Part shown: positions 36,404 through 45,013 of the stretch, piece after piece
Layout: each line of letters opens with the position of its first letter
How positions within the stretch are numbered: the stretch's first letter is position 1
Assembly: GCA_036675475.1 (NCBI GenBank)
Contig: JAKFEY010000042.1
Coordinates: 9,688 to 73,687, forward strand
Direction of reading: 5' to 3'
Length of the DNA stretch: 64,000 nt
Origin: JALYRV01 sp036675475
Lineage (GTDB): Bacteria; Acidobacteriota; Vicinamibacteria; Vicinamibacterales; SCN-69-37
Notes under the pieces: model-generated
Told to the model about the DNA's origin: nothing
Seen by the model: the letters and a program-made list of their open reading frames with translations, nothing else
The model's database searches: none
Made by a program: the position numbers and the translations under genes

Positions 36404-36985
36404 ATGATGAAGACCTTTGTGTTGTCGGCGCTGGCCGTCCTCGTTTCCACGTCTGCGTTCGCGCAGTCGCCGCTGGCGGATGCCGCGCGGCGGGAAGCTG
36501 CCCGGCGCGGCGCCCTGAAAACCGCCACGATCCCCTCGTACACGAATGAAGATCTCGCGAAGCTGCCGCCGCGGTTTGCGCCCGCGCTGCCATCGCAGGC
36601 CGCCACCGTGGTGACCGACCTCGGCGTGGTGGGCGGCGGCGCGCCGAAGCCTGCGGCCCCGCCGGCTGCGGCGGGCGAGGCGGCTGCTGCGGGCGAGGCG
36701 CCGCGCGACGAGAAGTACTGGCGCGAGCGCATCACGACGGCGCGCACCAACCTGTCGCGCGCGCAAATCTTCGCCGACTCGCTGCAGAGCCGCATCAATG
36801 CGCTTTCGGCCGACTTCGTCAACCGCGACGACCCCGCGCAGCGCGCCAAGATCGCGGAGGATCGGCAGCGCGCGCTCGACGAGCTGGCGCGCGTGCAGAA
36901 GGAGATCGACGACTTCACCAAGGCCATTGCCGACATCGAAGACGAGGCACGCCGGCTCAGCGTGCCTCCCGGATGGCTGCGCTGA
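36404..36985 (+). CDS. Secreted coiled-coil protein, unknown function
   Basis: The 193-residue product has a signal peptide (FVLSALAVLVSTSAFAQ), a Pro/Ala/Gly-rich middle (residues 75-105), and a coiled-coil C-terminus (ARTNLSRAQIFADSLQSR ... LDELARVQKEIDDFTKAIAD). I do not recognise a named family; similar small proteins are frequent before regulator genes in acidobacteria. It overlaps the NtrC-type regulator start by 13 bases. It may be periplasmic, possibly a structural or sensing partner of the pilus genes. Confidence 0.7.
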   Translation: MMKTFVLSALAVLVSTSAFAQSPLADAARREAARRGALKTATIPSYTNEDLAKLPPRFAPALPSQAATVVTDLGVVGGGAPKPAAPPAAAGEAAAAGEAPRDEKYWRERITTARTNLSRAQIFADSLQSRINALSADFVNRDDPAQRAKIAEDRQRALDELARVQKEIDDFTKAIADIEDEARRLSVPPGWLR

Positions 36986-38370
36986 CGTCATCGACGGTCC
37001 TGCTCGTCGAAGACAAGGACTCGCTTCGCACCATGCTGCGCCTCGCGCTCGAGCGCGACGGCCACACGGTGATCGAGGCGTTCGACGAACCGTCGGCGCG
37101 CGCCGCCCTCGCCGTGCGGCTGCCCGGCGTCGTGCTCTCCGATCTGAAACTGCCTGAAGGCGACGGCTTCGGCGTGCTGCGCGCCGCCAAGGACATCGAC
37201 GCGGCGCTGCCGGTCATCGTGATGACGGCGTACGGGCGCATCGAAGACGCGGTGGCCGCCATGCGCGAAGGCGCGCTCGACTTCCTGCCCAAGCCGGTTG
37301 ACCCCGATCACCTCGCCCTCATCGTCGCGCGCGCGCTCGAGCAGCGCCGTCTGATTACCGAAAACATGATCCTGCGCGACGAGCTCGCGCAGCGCCGCGG
37401 CGCGCCGCAGATCGTGGGCGAGGCCGAATCGCTGCGGCGCGTGCAGCTTGCGCTGCACCGCGCGGCGGAAACCGACACCACGGTGCTGCTCGAAGGGGAA
37501 AGCGGCACCGGCAAGGAGCTGTTCGCGCGCACGCTGCATGCGCTGAGCGCGCGATCGGACGCGCCGTTCGTGGCCATTAACTGCGCGGCGATTCCGGAGA
37601 ACCTGCTCGAGTCGGAGCTGTTCGGGTATGAGAAGGGCGCGTTCACGGGCGCGGTCGCGCGGAAGCCCGGGAAGTTCGAGCTCGCGCACACCGGCACGCT
37701 CTTTCTCGACGAGATCGGCGACATGCCGATGAACCTGCAGGCCAAGCTGCTGCGCGCGCTCGAGGAGCGGCGTTTCGAGCGGCTCGGCGGCACCGCCTCG
37801 GTGCAGGTGGACGTGCGGCTGGTCACGGCCACCAACCGCGGGCTCAAGGCCGCCGTCGGCGCGCGGCGCTTCCGCGAGGATCTGTATTTCCGCCTGTCGG
37901 TGTTTCCGATCACGATTCCGCCGTTGCGCGACCGACGCGAGGACATCCCGATGCTCTCGCGGTTCTTCGTCGAGCGCGTCTGCCGCGACGTGAACAAGTC
38001 CACGCTGCATGTGTCGCCCGCCGCGCTCGAGGCGCTCGAGCGCTATCACTGGCCGGGCAACGTGCGCGAGCTGCAGAATTGCCTCGAGCGCGCGGTCATC
38101 CTGGCCGACGGCGACACGCTGCAGCCGCGGCATCTGAACCTGACGTTTCAAACCGACGCCGGCGACGCGCCGCCCGCCGATCCGTGGGAGCAGATCGACC
38201 TCAGTGGATCGATGGGCGAGGCGACTCGGCGCGTGACGGCGGAAGTCGAGCGGCGCAAGCTGCAGGAGGCGCTGCGCGAAGCAGGCGGGCACAAGCTCAA
38301 GGCCGCAGAAACCCTGGGGCTCACGCCGAAAATGTTTTCGCTGAAGCTGCGCGAATACCGGCTGGACTGA
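36973..38370 (+). CDS. NtrC-type sigma-54 response regulator
   Basis: The 465-residue protein has a receiver domain with D57 (LSDLKLPEGDG), an AAA+ domain (Walker A GESGTGKE, GAFTGA loop in YEKGAFTGAVARKPGKFE, Walker B LFLDEIGDM) and a Fis-type helix-turn-helix tail (LKAAETLGLTPKMFSLKLREY). GAFTGA is intact, so it should contact sigma-54. It probably pairs with the kinase at 33177 and is a second sigma-54 activator in addition to PilR. Its targets are not identified. Confidence 0.92.
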   Translation: MAALTSSTVLLVEDKDSLRTMLRLALERDGHTVIEAFDEPSARAALAVRLPGVVLSDLKLPEGDGFGVLRAAKDIDAALPVIVMTAYGRIEDAVAAMREGALDFLPKPVDPDHLALIVARALEQRRLITENMILRDELAQRRGAPQIVGEAESLRRVQLALHRAAETDTTVLLEGESGTGKELFARTLHALSARSDAPFVAINCAAIPENLLESELFGYEKGAFTGAVARKPGKFELAHTGTLFLDEIGDMPMNLQAKLLRALEERRFERLGGTASVQVDVRLVTATNRGLKAAVGARRFREDLYFRLSVFPITIPPLRDRREDIPMLSRFFVERVCRDVNKSTLHVSPAALEALERYHWPGNVRELQNCLERAVILADGDTLQPRHLNLTFQTDAGDAPPADPWEQIDLSGSMGEATRRVTAEVERRKLQEALREAGGHKLKAAETLGLTPKMFSLKLREYRLD

Positions 38371-38372
38371 AC

Positions 38373-38428
38373 GCAGGCCTGAAGGCCTGCGCTACCCGTG
38401 GGCTGCGCTACCCGTGGGCTGCGCTACC
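38373..38428. repeat. GGCCTGAAGGCC palindrome plus 16-bp tandem repeat
   Basis: GCAGGCCT-GA-AGGCCTGC (38373-38390) is a perfect 8-bp inverted repeat overlapping a 16-bp tandem unit TGCGCTACCCGTGGGC (38388-38403, 38404-38419, partial 38420-38428). It fills the gap between convergent regulator and aroB genes and encodes the aroB stop codon. Confidence 0.7.
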
Positions 38429-39503
38429 GCATGCCGATGGCCTTCATCGCGCGCACCAGCTCGCGCTGCGATACGTCGCTGACCATTTCCACCTTCCCGA
38501 TGCCCACCGGCAGCACGAAGTGCAGCTTGCCGGCAATCACCTTCTTGTCGCGGCGGATGGCGTCCGAGGCCTGCGAGGCCGAAAGGTCCGCGATCGGCGG
38601 CAGGGGACCCATGTGCGTGATGACCGATGCCAGCGCGCCGCGATCCGCGGCGTCGAGCGCCTTGCGGGCGACGGCCAGTTCGGCCGCAATCAGCATCCCG
38701 TAGGCAATCGCCTCGCCGTGGCGGAAGCGGCGATATTTCGTGATCGCCTCGAGCGCGTGTCCCGCCGTGTGGCCGAAGTTCAGCACGCGCCGCGGGCCCG
38801 ACTCGCGTTCGTCGACGGCGACGACACCGGCTTTGATGCGCGAGGACTCGGCGATGATCGGCTCGAGCACCGACGCGTCACGCGCGAAGATCGCGTCCAG
38901 CGTGGTGAGCACGCGATTGAACAGCTCGCGCGACGCGATCATCCCGTATTTCACGACTTCGTACAGCCCGCTGCGGAACTCGCGACGCGGCAGCGTCGAC
39001 AGCGGGTGCGGATCGCTCACGACCGCGGCCGGCTGGTGAAACGCGCCGATCAGGTTCTTGCCCTGGATGTGATTGACGCCGACCTTGCCGCCAATTGCGC
39101 TGTCCACCTGCGCGAGCAGTGTCGTGGGCACCTGCACGCACGGAATGCCGCGCAGGTACGTGGCGGCGGCAAAGCCCGCCATGTCGCCGATGACGCCGCC
39201 GCCGAGCGCGATCAGCATGGTGGCGCGGTCGGCGTTCGCGCGCACCAGGCCGTCATAGATGCGCGACGCGATCGTCAGCGTCTTGTTCTTTTCGCCGTCG
39301 GGCACGAGGATCGCGGGCTCGCGGCGCAGCGACGCCGGCAGGGCGTCGCCGTGCAGCCGCCAGATGCCTGGCGCCGACACCACGATGCGGCGCGCGGGCG
39401 CGCCGGGAAGGCTGTCGAGCAGGGTGTCGATGGTACCAAGGAGGCCGGCGCCGATGAGGATCGGGTACGCCCCGCCGGCGGTGCGTACGTCCACCTGTTG
39501 CAT
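38424..39503 (-). CDS. aroB: 3-dehydroquinate synthase
   Basis: The enzyme converts DAHP to 3-dehydroquinate in the shikimate pathway, using NAD+ and Zn2+. From the ATG at 39503 (MQQVDVRTAGGAYPILIG, matching the family N-terminus) it has 359 residues; an ATG at 39515 would add four. Conserved features are ALGGGVIGDMAGFAAATYLRG, QVDSAIGGKVGVNH, the zinc ligands in the YEVVKYGMI / NFGHTAGHALE (GHTxGHA) region, and HGEAIAYGM. Divergent with nadB. The last codons lie in the tandem repeat. Confidence 0.95.
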   Translation of the reverse strand: MQQVDVRTAGGAYPILIGAGLLGTIDTLLDSLPGAPARRIVVSAPGIWRLHGDALPASLRREPAILVPDGEKNKTLTIASRIYDGLVRANADRATMLIALGGGVIGDMAGFAAATYLRGIPCVQVPTTLLAQVDSAIGGKVGVNHIQGKNLIGAFHQPAAVVSDPHPLSTLPRREFRSGLYEVVKYGMIASRELFNRVLTTLDAIFARDASVLEPIIAESSRIKAGVVAVDERESGPRRVLNFGHTAGHALEAITKYRRFRHGEAIAYGMLIAAELAVARKALDAADRGALASVITHMGPLPPIADLSASQASDAIRRDKKVIAGKLHFVLPVGIGKVEMVSDVSQRELVRAMKAIGMR

Positions 39504-39525
39504 GGCTGCTACCATAGCAGGTCTC

Positions 39526-41097
39526 GTGACGAGCGGAGAGCGCGCCGACTACATCGTGATCGGCAGCGGCATCGCAGGCCTGCGCGCCGCGTTGACGCTG
39601 GCGGCAGTCGGCCGCGTCCGCGTGCTGACCAAGGCGGAGCCCACCGCCGGCAACACCGGGTACGCGCAGGGCGGCATTGCCGCGGCCGTGGGCGATGACG
39701 ACTCGCCGGCCGCGCACCTGGCCGACACGCTGGCCGCCGGTGATGGCCTGTGCGATGCGCGCGCCGCCGGCATCCTCACCTCGGAAGGCCCCGACCGCGT
39801 CCGCGAGCTGATCGACTGGGGGGCGCGCTTCGACCGCGACGCCCACGGCGCGCTCGCACTCGCGCGCGAAGGCGCGCATGGCGTGCGGCGCGTGCTGCAC
39901 GCGCGCGACGCGACGGGCCGCGAGATCGGGCGCCTGCTGTGGGAGCGCGCGCGCGCCGTGGGCGCCATCGGCGTCGAGCCGCACGCGTGCGTCACGGGCG
40001 CGCTCATCGAAGACGGCGCCATCGCCGGCGTGCGCTACTTCGACGCGCGCGGCGCCGCGCGTGAGCTGCGCGCCCGGGCCGTGCTGCTGGCCACCGGCGG
40101 CGCGGGCGCGGTCTTTCGCGAGACCACGAATCCGCCCGTGGCCACCGGCGACGGCATCGCCATGGCGTTTCTCGCCGGCGCGCGCGTGGGCGATCTGGAA
40201 TTCGTGCAGTTCCATCCCACCGTGCTCGACGCCCCTGGCGCGCCGCGCTTTCTCCTGTCGGAAGCGCTCCGCGGTGAAGGCGCGCACCTCGTCAACGCCG
40301 ACGGCGCGCGCTTCGTCTTCGATCACGATCCCGCCGGCGAGCTTGCGCCGCGCGATCGCGTCTCGCGCGCGATCGTGCTCGAGCGCGCGCGCACCGGCCG
40401 GCCCGTGTATCTGACGATGGCGCACCTGGCGCCGGCATTCGTGCGCGAGCGCTTTCCGGGCCTGTCGGAGATGTGCCGGCAGGCGGGTCTGGATCTCGCC
40501 ACCGATCGCATTCCGGTGGCGCCTGCGGCCCACTACATCATGGGCGGCGTGGTCACCGACCTGGATGGCCGCGCGAGCCTGCCCGGGTTGTTTGCGGCCG
40601 GCGAGTCGGCCTGCACCTACGTGCATGGCGCGAACCGGCTGGCCAGCAATTCGCTGCTCGAGGGACTCGTCTTCGGCAAGCGCGCCGGCGAAGCCATGCG
40701 CGCGTGGGTCGAGGGCGCCGCCGGCTGGAGTGAGCCGTCGACGCCGCCGCGGCCGGCCGCTGCCGACTCCGCGGCGGCCCCGGCCTTTGTATCGCCCATG
40801 GCCGAGGCGGACGTGCGCGAGCTGATGTCGCGCGACGTGGGCGTGTTTCGCGACGGCCAGGGCCTCGAGCACGCCGCTTCTACGCTCGGCGGAGCCTTTC
40901 AGGCCGGCCTCCACGCGCTCGACGCCGGCCGCCGGATGACCCTCGAGCAGTGGCGGCCGTGGTCGGTGCTCACGGTTGCGCACCTGATTGCCGCCGCCGC
41001 CCGCCGCCGCGAAGAAACCCGCGGCGCCCACGCGCGGCAGGACTTTCCCGAGCGCGACGATTTACACTGGTTGCGTCACGTCACCGACGTGATCTAG
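39526..41097 (+). CDS. nadB: L-aspartate oxidase
   Basis: NadB oxidises L-aspartate to iminoaspartate with FAD, the first step of NAD synthesis. The 523-residue product has the FAD-binding IVIGSGIAGLRAALTL at the N-terminus, GNTGYAQGGIAAAV, FVQFHPTVL, and HYIMGGVVTDLDGR with GESACTYVHGANRLASNSLLEG. It ends in a helical domain. GTG at 39526 fits the family start; an ATG at 39502 overlapping aroB is possible. Typical length (530). nadA and nadC are not in the window. Confidence 0.95.
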   Translation: MTSGERADYIVIGSGIAGLRAALTLAAVGRVRVLTKAEPTAGNTGYAQGGIAAAVGDDDSPAAHLADTLAAGDGLCDARAAGILTSEGPDRVRELIDWGARFDRDAHGALALAREGAHGVRRVLHARDATGREIGRLLWERARAVGAIGVEPHACVTGALIEDGAIAGVRYFDARGAARELRARAVLLATGGAGAVFRETTNPPVATGDGIAMAFLAGARVGDLEFVQFHPTVLDAPGAPRFLLSEALRGEGAHLVNADGARFVFDHDPAGELAPRDRVSRAIVLERARTGRPVYLTMAHLAPAFVRERFPGLSEMCRQAGLDLATDRIPVAPAAHYIMGGVVTDLDGRASLPGLFAAGESACTYVHGANRLASNSLLEGLVFGKRAGEAMRAWVEGAAGWSEPSTPPRPAAADSAAAPAFVSPMAEADVRELMSRDVGVFRDGQGLEHAASTLGGAFQAGLHALDAGRRMTLEQWRPWSVLTVAHLIAAAARRREETRGAHARQDFPERDDLHWLRHVTDVI

Positions 41098-41102
41098 AGA
41101 TT

Positions 41103-41165
41103 AGCCGCCGGACCGTTGTGCCCGGCGGCTCACGCCCGGAGCCTGGAGCCCGGGGCCTGGAGCCT
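41103..41165. repeat. AGCC...GGCT hairpin followed by GGAGCCT words
   Basis: AGCCGCCGG (41103-41111) pairs with CCGGCGGCT (41122-41130) around ACCGTTGTGC, preceded by GATT as in the other copies and followed by CAC. Then four 7-mer units: GGAGCCT, GGAGCCC, GGGGCCT, GGAGCCT (41138-41165). The last unit's GGAG lies about 8 bases before the proS TTG and probably acts as its ribosome-binding site. Confidence 0.75.
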
Positions 41166-41170
41166 GTGTT

Positions 41171-42631
41171 TTGTCCGACAAGTCCGAGAAGAAAGACGCC
41201 CTCGTCACCGAAATTACGCCCCAGACCGAAGACTTCTCGCGGTGGTACCTCGATGTCGTCCGCCGCGCGGAGCTTGCCGACTACTCGCCGGTCAAGGGCT
41301 GCATGGTCATCCGTCCATACGGCTACGCCATCTGGGAGCTCATTCAGAAGGCGCTGGACGCGCGCTTCAAGGCCACCGGACACGTCAACGCGTACTTTCC
41401 GCTCTTCATCCCTGAAAGTCTCCTGATGAAGGAGAAGGAACACGTCGAGGGCTTCGCTCCGCAGGTGGCCTGGGTCACGCGCGGCGGCGACGAGGAGCTC
41501 GAAGAGAAGCTGATCGTGCGTCCGACGTCGGAAGTGATGGTCGGGACGATGTACGCGAAGTGGATTCAGTCGTGGCGCGATCTGCCCGTGCTGATCAACC
41601 AGTGGGCGAACGTCGTGCGCTGGGAAAAGGTCACGCGTCCGTTTCTTCGCACGACCGAGTTTCTCTGGCAGGAAGGGCATACCGCCCACGAGACGGCGGC
41701 CGAGGCGGAAGAAGAGACGCTGAAGATCCTCGCCCTCTACAAGGAGTTTGCCGAAACCGAGCTCGCCATGCCCGTCGTCGACGGCACCAAGAGCGAGAGC
41801 GAGAAGTTCGCGGGCGCCGACCGCACGTATTCGATCGAGGCGCTGATGGGTGACGGCCGCGCGCTGCAGGCCGGCACGTCGCACAACCTCGGCCAGAACT
41901 TCGCGAAGGCGTTCGAGATTCAGTTTCAGGGACGCAACAAGACGCTCGAGCACGCGTGGACGACGTCGTGGGGCGTGTCGACGCGCCTGATCGGCGGCGT
42001 GATCATGACGCACGGCGACAACAGCGGCCTGATTCTGCCGCCGCGCGTCGCGCCGTATCAGATCGTGATCGTGCCGATTCCCCGCGGCAACTGGCAGGAG
42101 ACCGTACTGCCGCGCGCGCGCGAGATCAAGGCGGAGCTCGAGCGCGCCGGCATGCGCGTGATGCTCGACGACCGCGACGGCTACACGCCGGGCTGGAAAT
42201 ACGCCGAATGGGAGATGCGGGGCGTGCCGCTGCGCTTCGAGATCGGGCCCAAGGATCTCGAGAAGGGGCAGGTGTTCGCGGCGCGGCGCGACACGCGCGA
42301 GAAGTTCGCGATCCCGTTCGAGGGCATTGCCGCGGCCACGGCCGCGAAGCTCGACGAGATTCAGGCGGCGCTGCTGGCGCGCGCGCGGGCCTTCCGTGAG
42401 GCGAACACGCACGAAGCCGCCACCTGGGAAGAGTTCACGACGCTGATGCAGGGCCGGCCCGGCTTCGTGATCGCGTCGTGGTGCGGCAGCGACGCCTGTG
42501 AAGCGAAGATCAAGGCCGAGACGCAGGCGACCCTGCGCAACATTCCGATGGGATCCCCGCGCACGCCCGGCACCTGCGTGCACTGCGGCGGAGAATCGCA
42601 GGTGAAAGCATGGTTTGCAAAGGCCTACTGA
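41171..42631 (+). CDS. proS: Prolyl-tRNA synthetase, archaeal/eukaryal type
   Basis: The enzyme charges tRNA-Pro. The 486-residue protein has class II motifs: motif 2 in FLRTTEFLWQEGHTAH, motif 3 near AHAWTTSWGVSTR-type GVSTRLIGGVIM, an anticodon-binding domain from about residue 290, and the C-terminal zinc-type domain (ASWCGSDACEAK ... CVHCGG) found in the archaeal/eukaryal ProRS subtype and absent from the E. coli type, which also has an editing insert missing here. It starts at TTG 41171. This subtype is found in a range of bacteria. Confidence 0.93.
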   Translation: MSDKSEKKDALVTEITPQTEDFSRWYLDVVRRAELADYSPVKGCMVIRPYGYAIWELIQKALDARFKATGHVNAYFPLFIPESLLMKEKEHVEGFAPQVAWVTRGGDEELEEKLIVRPTSEVMVGTMYAKWIQSWRDLPVLINQWANVVRWEKVTRPFLRTTEFLWQEGHTAHETAAEAEEETLKILALYKEFAETELAMPVVDGTKSESEKFAGADRTYSIEALMGDGRALQAGTSHNLGQNFAKAFEIQFQGRNKTLEHAWTTSWGVSTRLIGGVIMTHGDNSGLILPPRVAPYQIVIVPIPRGNWQETVLPRAREIKAELERAGMRVMLDDRDGYTPGWKYAEWEMRGVPLRFEIGPKDLEKGQVFAARRDTREKFAIPFEGIAAATAAKLDEIQAALLARARAFREANTHEAATWEEFTTLMQGRPGFVIASWCGSDACEAKIKAETQATLRNIPMGSPRTPGTCVHCGGESQVKAWFAKAY

Positions 42632-43089
42632 CGATTGTGCTGGCGATGATGGTGATGCCGGCCCCGCAGCGCGCGCCCGATCGGGCCCGGGTCATCGTCG
42701 CCGACGGCACTGCGGTCACGCTCGAGATCGCCGACACCGAAGCGGAGCGTAACCGCGGGCTCATGATGCGCGAGTCGCTCGCCGAGACGGCGGGCATGCT
42801 CTTCATCTTTGAACAGCCCGGCGCGTATGCGTTCTGGATGAAGAACTGCCGCATCGCGCTCGACATCATCTGGCTCGACGCGTCGTTCCGGATCGCCTCG
42901 ATGGCCGAGTCGGTGCCCCCGTGCCGCCTGGCCGGCTGCGAGCCGCCGTGCGATTCCGACGCCTGCCCGTCCTATCCGCCCGCGCCGGGCACCTCTGCCA
43001 AATATGTCGTTGAGCTCGCTGCCGGGTTTGCCAGGCGGCATGGCCTGAAAACGGGCCAGATCCTTCCTGTTCAGTTGCCCGCGCGCTGA
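42610..43089 (+). CDS. DUF192 family exported protein
   Basis: The 159-residue product has a hydrophobic N-terminus and the DUF192 core: RNRGLMMRESLAETAGMLFIFE, then AYAFWMKNCRIALDIIWLD. A cysteine-rich insert (CRLAGCEPPCDSDACPSYPP, about 105-124) is unusual. The start at 42610 overlaps proS by 22 bases. DUF192 proteins are small stand-alone domains of unknown function, often exported or lipid-anchored. Confidence 0.85.
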   Translation: MVCKGLLTIVLAMMVMPAPQRAPDRARVIVADGTAVTLEIADTEAERNRGLMMRESLAETAGMLFIFEQPGAYAFWMKNCRIALDIIWLDASFRIASMAESVPPCRLAGCEPPCDSDACPSYPPAPGTSAKYVVELAAGFARRHGLKTGQILPVQLPAR

Positions 43090-43100
43090 TCTGGTGCCTG

Positions 43101-43134
43101 CTTTGCTTTCTCCGGTTCTTCGGAGGAAGCAAAG
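43101..43134 (+). promoter_or_regulatory. Hairpin masking the EF-hand gene ribosome-binding site
   Basis: CTTTGCTTTCTCCG (43101-43114) pairs with CGGAGGAAGCAAAG (43121-43134), one G-T pair among 14, loop GTTCTT. The GGAGG ribosome-binding site of the EF-hand gene (ATG at 43137) is inside the right arm, so translation may depend on opening the hairpin (thermosensor-like or protein-controlled). The family is unknown to me. Confidence 0.6.
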
Positions 43135-43136
43135 AC

Positions 43137-44168
43137 ATGCGACGTTTCAGAGGACTCAACTTCAGCGGGCCCGGCGTGGCCCTTGCCGCGCTGCTCGTGA
43201 TGGGCCTGACGGCCGATGCCGTCGCGCAGGGCCGCGGGCAGAACCGGGGCCGCGGCAACCAGGAGCCCGCGCAGTATCGCTTCCAGGCGATGGACACCAA
43301 CAACGACCGCATCATCCAGCGGGCGGAATGGCGGGGGAGCGCCCGTTCGTTCACGGTGCACGACTGGAACGGCGACGGCGTGCTCTCGGGCGTCGAAGTG
43401 CGCATCGGCGCGCGGCGTCCGCGCCAGGCCAACCAGCAGCCGCGCGACCTCGAGTCGCCGTGGTACGACCAGACGGTCGACGACTGGACGGTGGAGCACT
43501 TCGTGTCGCTCGACCGCGATCGCAACGGCCGCGTCACCGCCGCGGAATGGATCTACGACCGCGAGATCTTCCGGCGCATCGATCACAACAACGACAACTG
43601 GGTCTCGCAGGCCGAGTTCCTCGGCAGCGAGGAGATCGACGATGACGCGGGCGATCTGTTCGAGTATCTCGACGACAACAACGACGGGCGCGTAACCCGC
43701 GCCGAGTGGCACGGCACGCGCGCCCGGTTCGACGCGCTCGATCGCAACAACGACGGCATCCTGACGCGCGCCGAAGCCGGCGGCACCGACGCGCCCACGG
43801 ATCTGTTCGAGGCGATCGACCGCAACAACAACCGCATCATCGAGCGCAGCGAGTGGCGCTGGAGCACGGCGAGCTTCGATCTGCGCGACGCCAACCGCGA
43901 CAGCCGCCTGAGCCGCGAGGAGTTCGTCGGCATCACCTCGAACCGCACCGCCGCCTATCGCGCCGGCTACGACCGCGGCCTCGCCGAAGGACGCGCGGCC
44001 GGACGGGAAGACCGCGTGCGCAACCAGGGCTGGGACCTGGAAGGCCAGCGCGAGCTGGAACAGGCCGACTCCGGCTACCAGGCCAGCATCGGCCCGCGCG
44101 ACGAGTACCAGGCGGGATATCGCGAAGGTTTCAGACGGGGCTATCGCGAGGGATGGGATCAGCGATAG
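43137..44168 (+). CDS. Secreted protein with eight EF-hand loops
   Basis: The 343-residue product has a signal peptide (ALAALLVMGLTADAVAQ), then eight calcium-type loops of the DxDxDG kind starting near D53, D76, D126, D149, D179, D202, D228 and D251 (for example LDDNNDGRVTRAEW, LDRDRNGRVTAAEW). Several end with the conserved glutamate. The C-terminal 70 residues carry GY-R/G repeats (AYRAGYDRGLAEGRAAGRED; EYQAGYREGFRRGYREG). Probably a calcium-binding exported protein. Partner unknown; TatA/C lies convergent next door. Confidence 0.85.
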   Translation: MRRFRGLNFSGPGVALAALLVMGLTADAVAQGRGQNRGRGNQEPAQYRFQAMDTNNDRIIQRAEWRGSARSFTVHDWNGDGVLSGVEVRIGARRPRQANQQPRDLESPWYDQTVDDWTVEHFVSLDRDRNGRVTAAEWIYDREIFRRIDHNNDNWVSQAEFLGSEEIDDDAGDLFEYLDDNNDGRVTRAEWHGTRARFDALDRNNDGILTRAEAGGTDAPTDLFEAIDRNNNRIIERSEWRWSTASFDLRDANRDSRLSREEFVGITSNRTAAYRAGYDRGLAEGRAAGREDRVRNQGWDLEGQRELEQADSGYQASIGPRDEYQAGYREGFRRGYREGWDQR

Positions 44169-44177
44169 CAGGGGCGG

Positions 44178-44212
44178 GCGGTCGAGGCTAGGCCTCGACC
44201 GCTTTCTTCTTC
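44178..44212 (+). terminator. Terminator of the EF-hand gene
   Basis: GCGGTCGAGGC (44178-44188) pairs perfectly with GCCTCGACCGC (44192-44202), loop TAG, followed by TTTCTTCTTCTT. It lies at the end of the convergent tatC gene and so overlaps its stop codon (44188-44190) and C-terminal lysine codons. Confidence 0.85.
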
Positions 44213-45009
44213 TTGCCGAAGAGCCACGCGATGGCGATGCTCACGCCGTAGAGCAGCATCATCGGGCCGGCCACCAGCGTCTGCGACACGACGTCCGGGC
44301 CCGGCGTGATGATGGCGGCAACCACGAAGATGATCAGCACGGCGTACTTCGTCTGCTTGATCAGCCAGCGCGCGGTCACCATGCCCATGCGTGCCAGGAA
44401 AAACACCACCGTTGGCAACTGAAACACCAGGCCCATCGCCAGCAGCATCTTCACGTACGCCGCGAACAGCGGGCCGATCGTCGGCATGAACTTGATGTAC
44501 GTGTCGGCGCCGAAGAAATTCGCGAAGAAGCCGAAGGCGAACGGAAACACGAAGTAGTGCGAGAACGCGGCGCCGAGCAGAAAGAAGAACGTGCCGAGGA
44601 ACACGAACGGAATGGCGAATCGCTTTTCGTGTGAATAGAGGCCGGGCGCCACGAACAGCCAGACCTGCGACAGCACCACGGGCGACGCGATGAGCAGGCC
44701 GCAGAGCGCCGCAATCTTCATGTAGAGCATGAAGCCTTCGGTCATCTCGGTGGACATGAACGTGCCGCCGGCCGGCAGCAGCGCGTACAGCGGATCCATC
44801 ACGAAGGCGACGATGCGTTTGATGAAGAAGAACGAGGCCGCCATGCCGACGAGGATCGCGACAACGGCGATGATGAGGCGCCGGCGGAGCTCGTCGAGGT
44901 GATCGAGAAAACTCATGCGGGCGCCGGTGTCGTCATCGTCCTCCGCCCGCTCGGGATCCGGAGGACGAACCAGCCGCTCGTCGTCTGCGTCGAAAGGTGC
45001 GAGTGTCAC
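44188..45009 (-). CDS. tatC: Twin-arginine translocase subunit TatC
   Basis: TatC recognises twin-arginine signal peptides and forms the Tat receptor in the inner membrane. From GTG 45009 the product has 273 residues: an acidic N-terminal extension (about 30 residues), MSFLDHLDELRRRL (the conserved TatC start), six helices, and conserved SPVVLSQVWLFVAPGLYSHEK and the tail KKKKAVEA. An ATG at 44916 would drop the extension. The start lies 4 bases after the tatA stop. Confidence 0.92.
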   Translation of the reverse strand: MTLAPFDADDERLVRPPDPERAEDDDDTGARMSFLDHLDELRRRLIIAVVAILVGMAASFFFIKRIVAFVMDPLYALLPAGGTFMSTEMTEGFMLYMKIAALCGLLIASPVVLSQVWLFVAPGLYSHEKRFAIPFVFLGTFFFLLGAAFSHYFVFPFAFGFFANFFGADTYIKFMPTIGPLFAAYVKMLLAMGLVFQLPTVVFFLARMGMVTARWLIKQTKYAVLIIFVVAAIITPGPDVVSQTLVAGPMMLLYGVSIAIAWLFGKKKKAVEA

Positions 45010-45013
45010 GGCC

